Origin: Blattamonas nauphoetae
Lineage: Eukaryota; Preaxostyla; Oxymonadida
Assembly (NCBI GenBank): GCA_033064195.1
Contig: JARBJD010000271.1
Location: forward strand, 1-64,000
Length of the DNA: 64,000 nt
Direction: 5' to 3'
The notes under the pieces: model-generated
What the model saw: the letters and a program-made list of their open reading frames with translations, nothing else
The model's database searches: none
Told to the model about the DNA's origin: nothing
Part shown: piece by piece, positions 40,487 through 51,062 of the stretch
Position numbering within the stretch: position 1 is the first letter of the stretch
Layout of the letters: each line of letters begins with the position of its first letter
Translations under genes and position numbers: made by a program

Positions 40487-41538
40487 TTATCGCGGCAGAC
40501 AAGAGTTCACTCCCAAAGCTTGAAGAAAGAGAAATGAACCGCCTCTCACATCCTTTCCTAACCGGGATGACATATCGTGAAGCAGTGTTTTTTCGATTTC
40601 TTCCTGAAACCCTTCCTGTTCCAGTGCCTGCAACAATATTCTCCCTTTGCCCGCAGTTTCCGCTCCATCTTCCTTCCATTTGAGGATATTGATGGACATG
40701 TTCGAGATGATAATCCAAAGGGGGTATGTTTTTTCCACTTTTGAGAGAAGAGATTGGAAGGCCATTGGGATGCGAGAAGAACAAACGAAATCCAGTGTTG
40801 GTTGGTGGAAGGCACTCACTTCAAATAGATCGGTTGGCAATTTCAACGTCCCTCGGTATTCATCATTCCATGACAAAATGTGAGGATTGCGACTGATCTG
40901 GATGAGAGATGGTTCCATTGGGATCAGCACTTCACGCAGCACCAGATTTCGTGTTGTCTCAGGGATAATGTTGGAAGTCGTGGAGCAACATAGAACAGAG
41001 TTGGTGGAGGAGAGTGTGATGCCAAAACTGAAAAGTGCCAGAATGTCCTTCAGTATGCCCTGATCCCCAATCACAGACAGATCTTGCAAATGAGGTGTCG
41101 AAATGATTCTGGGGATGAGTTTGGAGGAGACAAACGCCAGTCGGTTTGAATAGGAACACTTACATGAACATGTGCCAATGAATGACAGACTTGTCTTGAC
41201 AATCGATGGATGGGGTGACGATAAGAGCATTGTGATCGAATCCACAAACACTGAAGCGGGGTTTGGTGAGTCTTGTCCAAGAGCCTTCAAGAAATCATTG
41301 ATATCCGTCGCTCGCTTGATACGTTGCTTGATCGAAGATAAGAACGTCGTGCACTGACGAAGCAGCTCCAGATCAAATTTGTAGTCATCTCTGACCATCG
41401 AGGCAAGAGAGATGAAGACTTGAGCAACTGAAGCGGCTGTGATTCTTTTTTGAGGATTCCAATTCAGGAACGGAGAGTATTCTGGACCAAAGAGATGATG
41501 AAGAGGACAGAAGAATGGACACCTTCTGATGAGGTCAT
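40487..41538 (-). CDS. 336-residue family, copy F (intact)
   Basis: Exon 1 is 41538-41523 (ATGACCTCATCAGAAG), the intron is 41522-41482 (41 bp, GTGTCC...CCAG) and exon 2 is 41481-40487, giving 336 residues. It shows 'VRDDYKFDLELLRQCTTFLS', 'KALGQDSPNPASVFVDS', 'LVLREVLIPMEPSLIQISRN' and 'GKGRILLQALEQEGF'. It is the outermost gene of the inverted arm and the counterpart of copy C. Confidence 0.75.
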
Positions 41539-42062
41539 CTGTGATGGAAGAGAATTTTCTAATATGGGGGCTTGATCGGTTTCATCACTTTTTGACACCA
41601 ATATTTGGAAACCATCCTTGGACTTGACTGACACAGAGATATCCGTTGTGTAGTCATTGACTGAGAGTGGCAACAACAATGGTATAAGCCAAAGTTGTCA
41701 CCAATCTTTGTTTGGTTGAAGTCGTTGTTAAATACACTTTTAACGTCTTTGAAAACATCATTCAGCGAATGAACCAATTATGATTGTGTGAGAACTGGAA
41801 TCAATTCATCACAGTTCAACTCTCTTTCTTCCCAATCTGACAACTCGCTCTTCTCGATGCCTCTTACTCCCTCCTCCTCAAACGAACGCCTCTTCAGGTC
41901 CAACACAAAAGAAAACTGTGAAACGACTGTTCTTTCTTTGCGGTGTTTTCCGACCTGCCACTTCGGGTGCCATTCATCGCTGTCCTTCCGTGCTCTTCAC
42001 TGGCTGAGCGTTGGTCGACTGTTTCAGAGTGTTCGAAGGATTTCCTTGCACTCAATCCTTCA
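41539..42062. other. No clear gene
   Basis: A 98-codon frame at 41788-42081 on the + strand is S/L-rich and not recognised. Upstream of copy F nothing matches the conserved segment of G and D. Confidence 0.3.
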
Positions 42063-42115
42063 CCAAACCAGTGGTCATTAACAAGTGAGTAGCCTGATGA
42101 AATGGTTTATGGGGC
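42063..42115 (+). repeat. TIR-type end related to the 50670-51062 element
   Basis: CTTCACCAAACCAGTGGTCATTAAC, then a run starting AAGTGAGTAGCCTGATGAAA, matches the right end of the 50670-51062 element in inverse. The preceding bases GATTTCCTTGCACTCAATC also recur, inverted, at 50,649-50,669. No partner end was found to the right. Confidence 0.5.
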
Positions 42116-43680
42116 TGGCCTGCACAAGATCAACAAAAACACTATGAATACTCCTCCTCGTCACAAACGGTCAAACTTGTTTTCGCGTAGTCACTCCCTG
42201 AACGATTGATTGCTTCCGAATCAACGACTTACTGATCCACTGTCGTAAAAACTCTTTCAATGTTCAACTCCAAAACCATCAGCCTTCCATCACTCGACTC
42301 AAGATTTGAGAATCTTAGAAGGGAAAACAAGTCAGAAGGGAGTCGTTAGTGCCTCTGCATTAACGAACAATGGACCGGGCAACCAATAGCCGACCAGCGG
42401 CATCTCGGACCATCTCCCCACACCAACAAATGATACTTTGTCGCAGAATCGGTTTTCACCTTTGGAATTGTTATCAAATGTTCGTGGAATTCAAACAACA
42501 ACATCGTCGAATCGCCGGTCCCGTACGTTTTGAATCGTTCAAGACAGAAACAATCATGTCAGATAGCTACCATCACATATTGTGACGAGGAGGAGATCAG
42601 AATATAGCAAATATGATGCAATGATCAGATTGGTGTCTTCCGACGGTCAGAATGACAAAGGATTACCTGGTACCGGGCTTTGTTCAAACGTTCGAAACAG
42701 AACGGGACAGTCAGACATTCTGGCCGGAAATATCAAGAAATTGTCAAAGACATGATAAGGATTTCACATTTCGTTGAACAGATACTCATCGTGACTTGAA
42801 TACCCACCAACCGGATCAACATCACGGGACTATCTGTCAGCTCTTTATTGGAAATTAGGATGGACAAGGAAGCAAGTTCATCTGTATCACTGGCAGCCGA
42901 TCGACAAATGGAGTGGAGCGTGTCCATATACATGTCCTTATTGATAGTCACCCGAACTTGGATGGCCCACCTCCGTGTTGAAGAAGTACAGCAATTTATC
43001 TGCCCTTCCACACGAAAACATTCCTTTCAACTCAAATCCAACATGTTCTGATCATAGAATCCTGTCATCCATCTTTGAGAGATCCGGGTATCCACAAGGC
43101 AATTCACGATCTCATCTCTACTAATTGTATTCATGGGGGATATAGAAGGCTAAAACACAATTAAACGAACTCCTGCAAGAACAGGTGTCAGACAGAATGG
43201 TGGTTGAAACTACAAGGACCACCGACCAGTGTAATAACTTCCGATCCAGTTTATCCAGTTATGACTCGTACTAAAGTTGAAAGAGGACGATCAAGAGAAC
43301 AGGATAGAAAACACCAAAATATATTCTTTTGAAGGCTTCACAGAAGGAAGCTAGCTCACTGGTTGTCCTCATCCAAACTTCAGGCAACCAACTCAGACAG
43401 TCTTGTCTCACCAAGGAAACGAAGATTAGTGTGAGATACAGATGTAACTGTTGAGCTCGGCAAGGCAAGAAATCCCATATTTTCAAATGTTAGATACTCC
43501 ATTGGCACAACCTTAGCGACCATCACAGTATTCTCTCCATCAACCGTGTCACTTGTTTGATGAAGTGAATAATTGGTCGAAGCATCGCAAATTGCATTAC
43601 TTCTATCGTCGAAGAGACGGGTGCACTCCCCATGAATGAGCGGAGGAGGACAAGTCCCACAGTTCAATGTCAAGATAAAT
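42116..43680 (-). pseudogene. Worn pectin-lyase-like sequence
   Basis: The - strand shows 'VTINKDMYMDTLHSICRSA' and 'SLSILISNKELTDSPVMLI' (43,011-42,733), and 'YLTFENMGFLALPSSTVTSV' (43,673-43,380). These resemble beta-helix turns of the host surface proteins. Frames are short and broken. 42,116-42,730 shows nothing. Confidence 0.35.
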
Positions 43681-44708
43681 TCAAGGAATGGATGCTCTCA
43701 CCAACTCTGTACCATCACAACTATCAAACTTCTGTTGACAAGACATTGTACCACTTCAAAACATTCAACATTCGAACTAAACACTCCACATTTGCAGTAA
43801 CATCGAACACTCACAATTTTGAACACCAAGACAACAAGGAACAGGCTTTCCAGTGGAGGAAACACACTCAATTGCAAGGAAGGAAATTATCAGATGGTAC
43901 TAGCTATTGCGCTGAATTATCCCGGACCACTGGTGTGAGGATCCAGTTAAAGCTTGGAAAGAAGTTAAACCTGAAAAGGAAGCAGGATGGTGTCTCCGAT
44001 GTCATCTTTCTTTCAATATCCGACTCAGTCGTTCGGACACCCCTCTAACAATTTGTGGGCTGTTTGTCTTCGAAAGCCCAAAACGACACGGCATCTCCAC
44101 GCAATGGAGTGATGACTGTGAGGACAGGCTCACATCATCCGAGAGTGTATCATTCTCAACTTACGACGAAACAACATACTCAATGTTTGCATCAATTCTT
44201 AACAAGGTTGCTGGCGCCGACGTTAGAAATTGATTCCCTCAAACAACAAGCACTCTCATTTTCCGCAAATAACAGACCAGAGTCGTTCCTCAGAGGCCTT
44301 TCCCTGCAATCAAATGAACCGGAGTTAGGAGGAAGGAAATTGAACAGATGAAGATCTATGGAGAAGGGTTCCAGTCCAACTTTCAGTGAGTATTATGACG
44401 ATGATGTGCTTGACAGAGTCCTTTTTCCCGGATCTGCAACCGATCTGGGTGTGAATAGACAGAATTAAAAGAAGTCATCATACGGGAGACTAGAAGGAAG
44501 TTCAATCGATCTTGATATTCCAGGGGGTGAGATGAGCACAACTTTGAGGACCAAGCAATACGTAGTTGAGATGTCGTTATTCCACGCGACCAAGTGGATT
44601 TTACGAAGGATAAAGAGGACGACAAATCCATTACTTGTCCAGGGATTTTTGCCCTGACTGCGGGGGGAAAGAGACAGAGAACAAGGATTATGGTAATTAG
44701 AGTGTTGG
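43681..44708. other. No recognised gene
   Basis: Two + strand frames (to 44048 and 44055-44351) are open but polar and unlike any family I know. They could be the other strand of the same worn surface-protein gene. Confidence 0.25.
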
Positions 44709-44958
44709 GAAGGGAGCTGCAGAGGAAGCCAGATCTTCCACTCCACAAGATGGGAGCTGCAGAGGAAGCCAGATCTTCCACTCCACAAGATGGGAGCTAC
44801 AGAGGAAGCCAGATCTTCCACTCCACAAGATGGGAGCTGCAGAGGAAGCCAGATCTTCCACTCCACAAGATGGGAGCTGCAGAGGAAGCCAGATCTTCCA
44901 CTCCACAAGATGGGAGCTGCAGAGGAAGCCAGATCTTCCACTCCACAAGAAGGGAACT
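44709..44958. repeat. Minisatellite, six units of 40 bp
   Basis: The unit begins AGAGGAAGCCAGATCTTCCA, with starts at 44721, 44761, 44801, 44841, 44881 and 44921. Units are nearly identical (one GCTAC/GCTGC change); the last diverges after 30 bases. Because 40 is not a multiple of three, every frame cycles through the same 40-residue period, and several frames on both strands stay open. The unit holds GGAAG...CTTCC arms that could pair. Confidence 0.95.
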
Positions 44959-45444
44959 ATGAAGAGCAGCAGTTTTCAGCTCTGCTTGAGATATTGATTC
45001 GACGACCAGAACAAGCTACCATCATGACTCGACTGCTGGCGGAACTGAAGCGATGTCGCGGAAGTTGGAGGGATTGCTAGGAGACTTCCTTGGGAGAAAG
45101 AGAGCCGATAATATCGGACATGCAATGCACTTTCTCCGGCATATTCCTCTCAACGTCTGCCTTCGAAGAAGAGAAACCAGCAAAGAACACGGTCAGTGCG
45201 GAAGAACGTACCAATCGTGTGTAGACTGTCGACTTTGTCGGTAGCAAGAGGAGACAGGAATGGAGAGACTCATTGACGGATCGTCATGATGAGATTGTGA
45301 TTACATGCGGAGCCGCTCCGATGCCGAGATGAGTCGTGTCAACACGTTCAAACCATGTTTTCCATCGCAGAATCACAAGTAGAAGAAATGAAAGCGGAAG
45401 AACTGATGATTTCATGGAGGAGTTTAGGATAGAAGGGAAGTCTT

Positions 45445-45910
45445 GTGTCAATGAGCGAAGCAGGATTAGGAGTGGGAATTGAATCACTCCAATCACTCGA
45501 CAGAACTGCTCACGCACGCACTCCAACCACTCTCACACAAATCATCAAACTCGAAGATGGACCGAATTGGAGAACATCTATTTCTCTTCTGATCGACAAT
45601 GGAGGGTGGGAACTCAAAATCAGATCAAGTGAAAACACCTTCTCGAATGGAATGCTTGGATTTCTAAGACCCCCACTTCCCGAATCTGCTACACAACACG
45701 GTTGTGGATTCCATGACAATGGGATTGGTGGTGCTCTCAATCTTTGAAATGGAAGAATGTGGAAAGGAGGAGAATTCAAGCCAGAAGGAACAAGCAAGAC
45801 GTCCGATCGAATTGGGCAGACAGCAGCGATTCGAGAGAGCTGGGTTCTCGGGACTCACAATCAGTCGGTGACAGCCCTTCGGGAACACGGCCTTTTCTTC
45901 AGAACTGAGT
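45445..45910 (+). pseudogene. SPRY/B30.2-like domain fragment
   Basis: 'IIKLEDGPNWRTSISLLIDN' with 'GGWELKIRSSENTFSNGMLG', 'FLRPPLPESATQHGCGF', 'DNGIGGALNL' and then, in the same frame after a stop at 45747, 'NGRMWKGGEFKPEGTSKTSD' and 'RIGQTAAIR'. The order W-E-L-(K/Q)-I-R, C-G-F/W...G-I-G, G...G..F(K)P and DRIGQ fits the SPRY-type domains found beside kinases in this kind of genome (from memory). One stop and a ragged 3' end at the 45923 doublet mark it as a relic. Confidence 0.5.
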
Positions 45911-45922
45911 ATTCAACGTACT

Positions 45923-45957
45923 CGATTTAACCCGCAACTCCGGATAAACCCACACCC
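45923..45957 (+). repeat. Doublet repeat, left partner
   Basis: Two tandem 18-base units, CGATTTAACCCGCAACTC and CGGATAAACCCACACCCC. The inverse pair lies at 50484-50521. The unit shares CGGATAAACCC with the small TIR elements at 27176 and 63872. Confidence 0.7.
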
Positions 45958-46511
45958 CGGATCTTGGACCCAGAATTCGGATATATTCCCAGTTTCATCA
46001 TTATTTTGAGGTTTTTTCATATTATTTCATTAAAATCTGTTCTGGAGAATGCATAATCTCATGAAATGAACAAGAAAAGATGGTTTATCAAGATCACAAC
46101 AAAACAGGAACGAAACGAAATGTGGGTCGAACTCTTGGAAACGATGTTTCGAGAATTGGCGATTCTAACTCCACCTTCTCGTTTCTCCCTGCTCAATCAC
46201 TCTCCTTCCTGCATCTCCTCCAAAATCGCTTCCGCTTCTTCTTCGTCTTCATTGCGCTGAGTGAGTGGGGAGCCGATGTGAGTTTGGAGCTGTCAGGAGT
46301 GAGGGAGTTTGAGGTCTGAACGTTGATGCATTCACTCAACAGTTTCTTCCGATGTGACTGCAATGTGACGTGAATACAATAAATATCGCCACAATTTAGA
46401 TCAGCGCCACAAACGACGACAACCTCACAATCAATCCTGTCGGATGATACGTCATAGTGCGGCGGTCGGGGTGAAATGAATGGAAATGTAACGAGTATGA
46501 TCGACAGAGAT

Positions 46512-49500
46512 TCACCCACTTGTCAAATCGCACAAGTCGCTGGTGATGAAATGTCGGTCGAAGAGGCGTGTCTGATGGCGAACGGAGATTGCTTGTCGAG
46601 CCAAGTCCTTCCTACGCAGCCCATCGAAGATGATGCCCAGCCGTTGGATCATCACACGGTGCTCCAGTTTGTGTGAGTCAATCTGTTCGTTTGTCAGCGA
46701 AGAGGTCTTCCCTCCCGCCTTCAGACGGTCCACCATGTTCTGCTCCTCTTCCCGGAACGCTCGCTTCGTCGCCTTCATCAGCACATCCATCGCTGTCTCC
46801 TGCATCCCTGCGCTCTCGTGCTGCTCGTGCATCCGGATCACGCTGTTCGTGCATCAATCATCTTTTCTCTTTGGCCGTTGATTCCTTTGTTCCCGATCTT
46901 CATCGCATCGACAAACCGAATATAATTCCCATCGTCGGTGTCGAACGAGATCAGCTCGTCCAGTCGCCGATCCTCCAGTCTCATTCGCTTGAAAATTACG
47001 TACGGCTGAATCATGACAAATCGAAGGAAGAAGTACGCCACGACGAGCACAACCACGATGATCAGACGATTGCTCATGAAGATGTCTTTGTCAGCACCGC
47101 AGTCTTTGCACATTCGTTTCATCATGCTCATCGTCCCCTCACGCAGGTCCTTTCGCAGAGCAGAGTTCATGAAATGGAAGATCGGATGGTTTTCGTTGAA
47201 CTGTGATTCATCTTCCTCTTTCAGAAACTCTCCATACTGAAGAAAGCGCGAAACGAGAGACTGTAGCCCGACCAGTGTGTCATGTGATTCGTGCAGACGT
47301 TCATGGATCGGTTCTGCGATGCAGGAAGCCTTGTCAGTCATGCAATAGTCTCCTGGAACGAGCAGCTGCTCGATGTTGAAGTCGTTGTCGAATCGGGTGA
47401 TGGTTCGAGCGTCGATCAGCTTGTCGTTTGTCAATGTGTCCGTTGTGGTGTCGAAGTGGGTGATGAGGCTGGTTTTGTGGAATTAATCCAACGATCCTGA
47501 CAGAAGTTTCAAGGTGTAGCTCCTGTACTGAGACAGATTGATCGTTGTCTCGACATGAGGCTGAATTGGTTGGGTGAGTGATGAGTTTGGGGAAGACGAG
47601 GAACGGCATGTCGAAGGCGAGGTTGAGAAGGAAGAAGTTTGAATTGGTCAGACAGATGGGGCGGATCGCTGCGAGAAGGATGTTGTCCACACTGTCTGTG
47701 AAGCTGTTGAACGAGAAATTGTTAGGAACCATGTAACCAACCAGCAGCCCAAAAACGAGGACAACGTGAGAGACCATGATAATCTTCGTCACGATTGGGA
47801 TCCCGCTGTGGATGGTCTTGTGACCAGCGATCAGATCTTCCACTGCGTTCTCGAATGCCTCTTCCCACTCCGCGTCGTCTCGCCGAGTTTGATGGTCGTC
47901 ATCCTCGTCCCGCTGCGTCAGAAGGGAGCGAGCGGTGAACTGTCCAAATCCGAAGTCTGTTTTCGTCTCGACTGGTGGTTGTGTTGGCTGGTTGAGCGAG
48001 AACTGAGTGACAGTGGGATTCAACGATGGTGAGAATGGAGCTCCTGTTGTTGGTCAAACAAATCCAGTTGTGTACGAGGTGGATGAGTTGTAGTGAGTTA
48101 GTGATGGAAGTATGTCTCCGCTGTACACGTCAGAGTGATTGTAAGGCGAGTCTCTTCCCCTCCCATCCAATCTCAGCTGTAGGAGAGGAACGCTTTTTGA
48201 CCTTCGAAGACAAGTGACGAGTGGTCGGAGTTTAAAGGTTTCGGTTCGGATGAGGATTCGAATGTGTCGTTCTGGGCAGGTGTGCTGGACATTTCTGGAT
48301 TGTTCTCGTCACGTTCGCTTCGTTCGTCGTTGACTCCATCTTCCACCATCTCTTCGGAGTCTTGTTCCTCTTTCTCCAACCCGTTGTCCTCCTCCTCTTC
48401 TTCTTCGTCCATCCGAGTTGTCGTGTAGTCCCCCTCCATCCTCCGTCACCCAGTGAGAGGAAGGTGTACGACACAATCATCGCAATCAGCATGACGGCCG
48501 CCAGGAGAGCCACCATCAAATTGAAGAGTGTCCGCATTGGCACGCTGGCATTGTCGGCATATGCGACGAGTGCTCGCTATCCTCCTTCAAACAGTTGATG
48601 GTATGAATTGTACTGACACGAGATAATTCGAGAGTGGACTTCCTTGAACTCATCGGCACGTCTTTCATCGCTCCAATTTGCGTGGACAGCTGAGCCAAGT
48701 CTGCAACGAGGTTCAGAAACGATCTGTCGGCTGTCGTGACATCGATGGTGGGGTTGGTCGTGGCGTCGAAGAAGGCGGTGGCGACAGGAATGTCCACATA
48801 CTCCCACATTTCGTTCTCGACGTCGCTGTCATACACGGTCTTCATCAGAGATGTCATTGTGTGTCCGTAACTGGTGAAATATGGGAGGAGGGACGTCACA
48901 ATGTCGAATGTCTTGTTCATGTCTTCCGCTTTGGTCATATCCCATACAAATTCGTTCCCACATCGCCGATGAAGCTGAGAGCGTTGATGAAGGAAGATGC
49001 CTTTGATGTTCCCGCTCTTCTTCGAGCAAAGTACTGCGATGTCGTTTGGGTGCTGGCTGAGAAGCTGCTCATAACTCTTTTCGACGACGCTTCCGCTCTC
49101 ACGACTTGGGTCTGATGTTTCTTGGAGAAGAGAGAAATACGGTCTTTGTTTCCTCATATTTTCGTAAAACTCGATTTGAGCGTCGCTGGCGTCTTCTCTG
49201 TCGTTTTCTGCGATTTGAAGATGCATTTTCAGGTTCAGTTCCATTGACTCTCCTCCCCACTCCCGTTCTCTGCTGATTCGCCCTTCATCACGCAATGAAT
49301 CAGAAATCGTGTTGTAATACCAGGTCTTGCCTTTCTGCATGCAGCATCATGACTTGTGCCTTCATTCGGTTCTCCGAAACCGTTTGGAGAAACAGGGCGT
49401 AATCTGCAAGAAGAGCATTGTCCTCCTTTCAGTGCATGACAGAGAAAGCATGTATTCTGTCTGCAAATTGTGTCAGCGGGAGTAAACGGATTTTTCGTGG

Positions 49501-50340
49501 AACATGCACCGAACTGTTGGTTCCACACCCTTCCTTCCCACATGTTGTCTCAGTCTGCATTTCCATTCTTCCGATGCTAAATCAAATCAGGGCAGCACTT
49601 CGTTGCCTTTGGTTTTTGTCACGCCCCAGGTACGCCGTTCTTGAACCTTCAGAGGAAGGAGGAAGTGGATCGAGAGTCTAATCTCTCCCCCAACCTAAAT
49701 AATCCCAAAAATGATTGTTCCAATAATCTGTCCCGTTCCAGAATCAACCAGGAAGTCGATTTCAAGGCCAAGTCGAAGTGTTCCAAAAACACTGAAATGA
49801 AGCATGAGGAAGTTCGATAAACGCGAGTAGAATGGTTGCATAATCCCCGCAAGAATAATCCCTGCTGCTGTTCCAACGCTCACCACGGCACGCCAGAACG
49901 CGTAGTCCATCAGTAGTCGCTGGCAAAAGACGAGACCCATCGCCAGCACCGCTATGCATGTCCGGAACTTTCCTAAAGTAACAATACATTAGACACCTCG
50001 TTTTGGGTTGCTTCGAACGATGAAAAGTGGGGACATCATCACCGCCGAAAAATAGAGGTCAAGAAAGAAGATTGTCACACTTTCAGTGACTATGCTCAGT
50101 GTGTCTGCAGCGCTCTAACAGATCGTACCAAGAGCTCGGTAGAGAGGGTCTGAGCCGTGCAGTGCGTTGGAGCAGTCGAATACATTGATTGAGAAGGTGT
50201 CGAACTGAATGAGAGACACTTGAAAGATAAACAAGAAAAGAAGTGTTGTACCGGAAAAAATCCAGGGCAGGAGAGCTGTTTCCTCCAAGGGTTGTGGTTC
50301 TCTTCGAGAGTAACCTTCGAACCTGGTTGATTCATTTTCA
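46512..50340 (-). pseudogene. Large multipass membrane protein, broken
   Basis: The - strand carries many pieces in shifting frames. Upstream: 'TTLLFLFIFQVSLIQFD', 'LAMGLVFCQRLLMDYAFWRA' and 'SVGTAAGIILAGIMQPFYSR'. Middle (49340-48516): a soluble 274-codon stretch with 'NKTFDIVTSLLPYFTSYGH' and 'FLNLVADLAQLSTQIGAMKD', followed by a helix 'LMVALLAAVMLIAMIVSYT'. Next is an acidic loop, then 'ITKIIMVSHVVLVFGLLVGY'-like and 'LIIVVVLVVAYFFLRFVMI' helices, and a charged tail with 'REEEQNMVDRLKAGG'. This layout recalls the Tmc-type multipass receptors of protists, which can carry PAS or cyclase domains; none is seen here. Introns may explain some frame changes, but several stops remain. Confidence 0.45.
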
Positions 50341-50483
50341 TTTTTCAAATCGTCCCACAATGAGCACTTTTGAAATGAAGACACCAGATTTAGAGGTAAA
50401 AATGTGGATTTTGAATGCAATATTGGTCCACACCGGATTGCCGTAATATGAACACTTGAGGTGACTTCGGTTGTTAGCACATG

Positions 50484-50521
50484 GAGTTGCGGGTTTTCCC
50501 GAAGTTGCGGGTTTATCCGAT
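50484..50521 (+). repeat. Doublet repeat, right partner
   Basis: AGTTGCGGGTTTTCCCGA followed by AGTTGCGGGTTTATCCGA, the inverse of 45923-45957. The two bracket the multipass gene at a distance of 4.6 kb. No target duplication could be recognised. Confidence 0.7.
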
Positions 50522-50669
50522 GATGTTCATTCAAGGAAGAAGTCCACAAAGATATCCTTTCTCTTCTTTTCTCATTCTTTGAGTATTCTCCATTGTTTCT
50601 CAGCGTCCCTTTTCAACACTCACTTGTTAATGACCACTGGTTTGGTGAAGGATTGAGTGCAAGGAAATC

Positions 50670-51062
50670 CTTATGAACCAAACCAGTGCTCATTAACATA
50701 GAACGCTGCCACACAACTGTTGCTCGTTCTTGAGTGCTTGTTTTCGTCGCAGAGGCGACTCTCATTCAGCCTTTCGGCTTTTCCATTTCACAAGTCACTT
50801 TTGACCTCTCTTGTTTGTCCAGTTTTTCTTCCCCGTTGGGGCTTTTCTGGACCCGAGACCCAGATCTCTCTCCTTTTGCTCATTAACTGCCCCCACTTGG
50901 GCAAACCAACATCGTGACTCTTTAGTCCCTTGTTGGGAAATCTTTACTGGAACAGAGAAAACTTAATTATGACTCTGTTTTTGTTTCGTTTGGGCAGGCC
51001 AGCCCCATAAACCATTTCATCAGGCTACTCACTTGTTAATGAGCACTGGTTTGGTTCATAAG
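50670..51062. mobile_element. TIR element of 393 bp
   Basis: 29-base perfect TIRs beginning CTTATGAACCAAACCAGTGC. There is no coding sequence and no clear target duplication. A further end-like copy lies just outside at about 50,620-50,648, so two related elements sit side by side. The right TIR supplies the last codons and the stop of the pectin-lyase/kinase gene. Confidence 0.8.

Noticed and set aside
44383-44962. Repetitive proteins encoded by the 40-base minisatellite
   Set aside because: Open frames in several registers on both strands come from the repeat unit itself. No start signal or flanking domain supports a gene.
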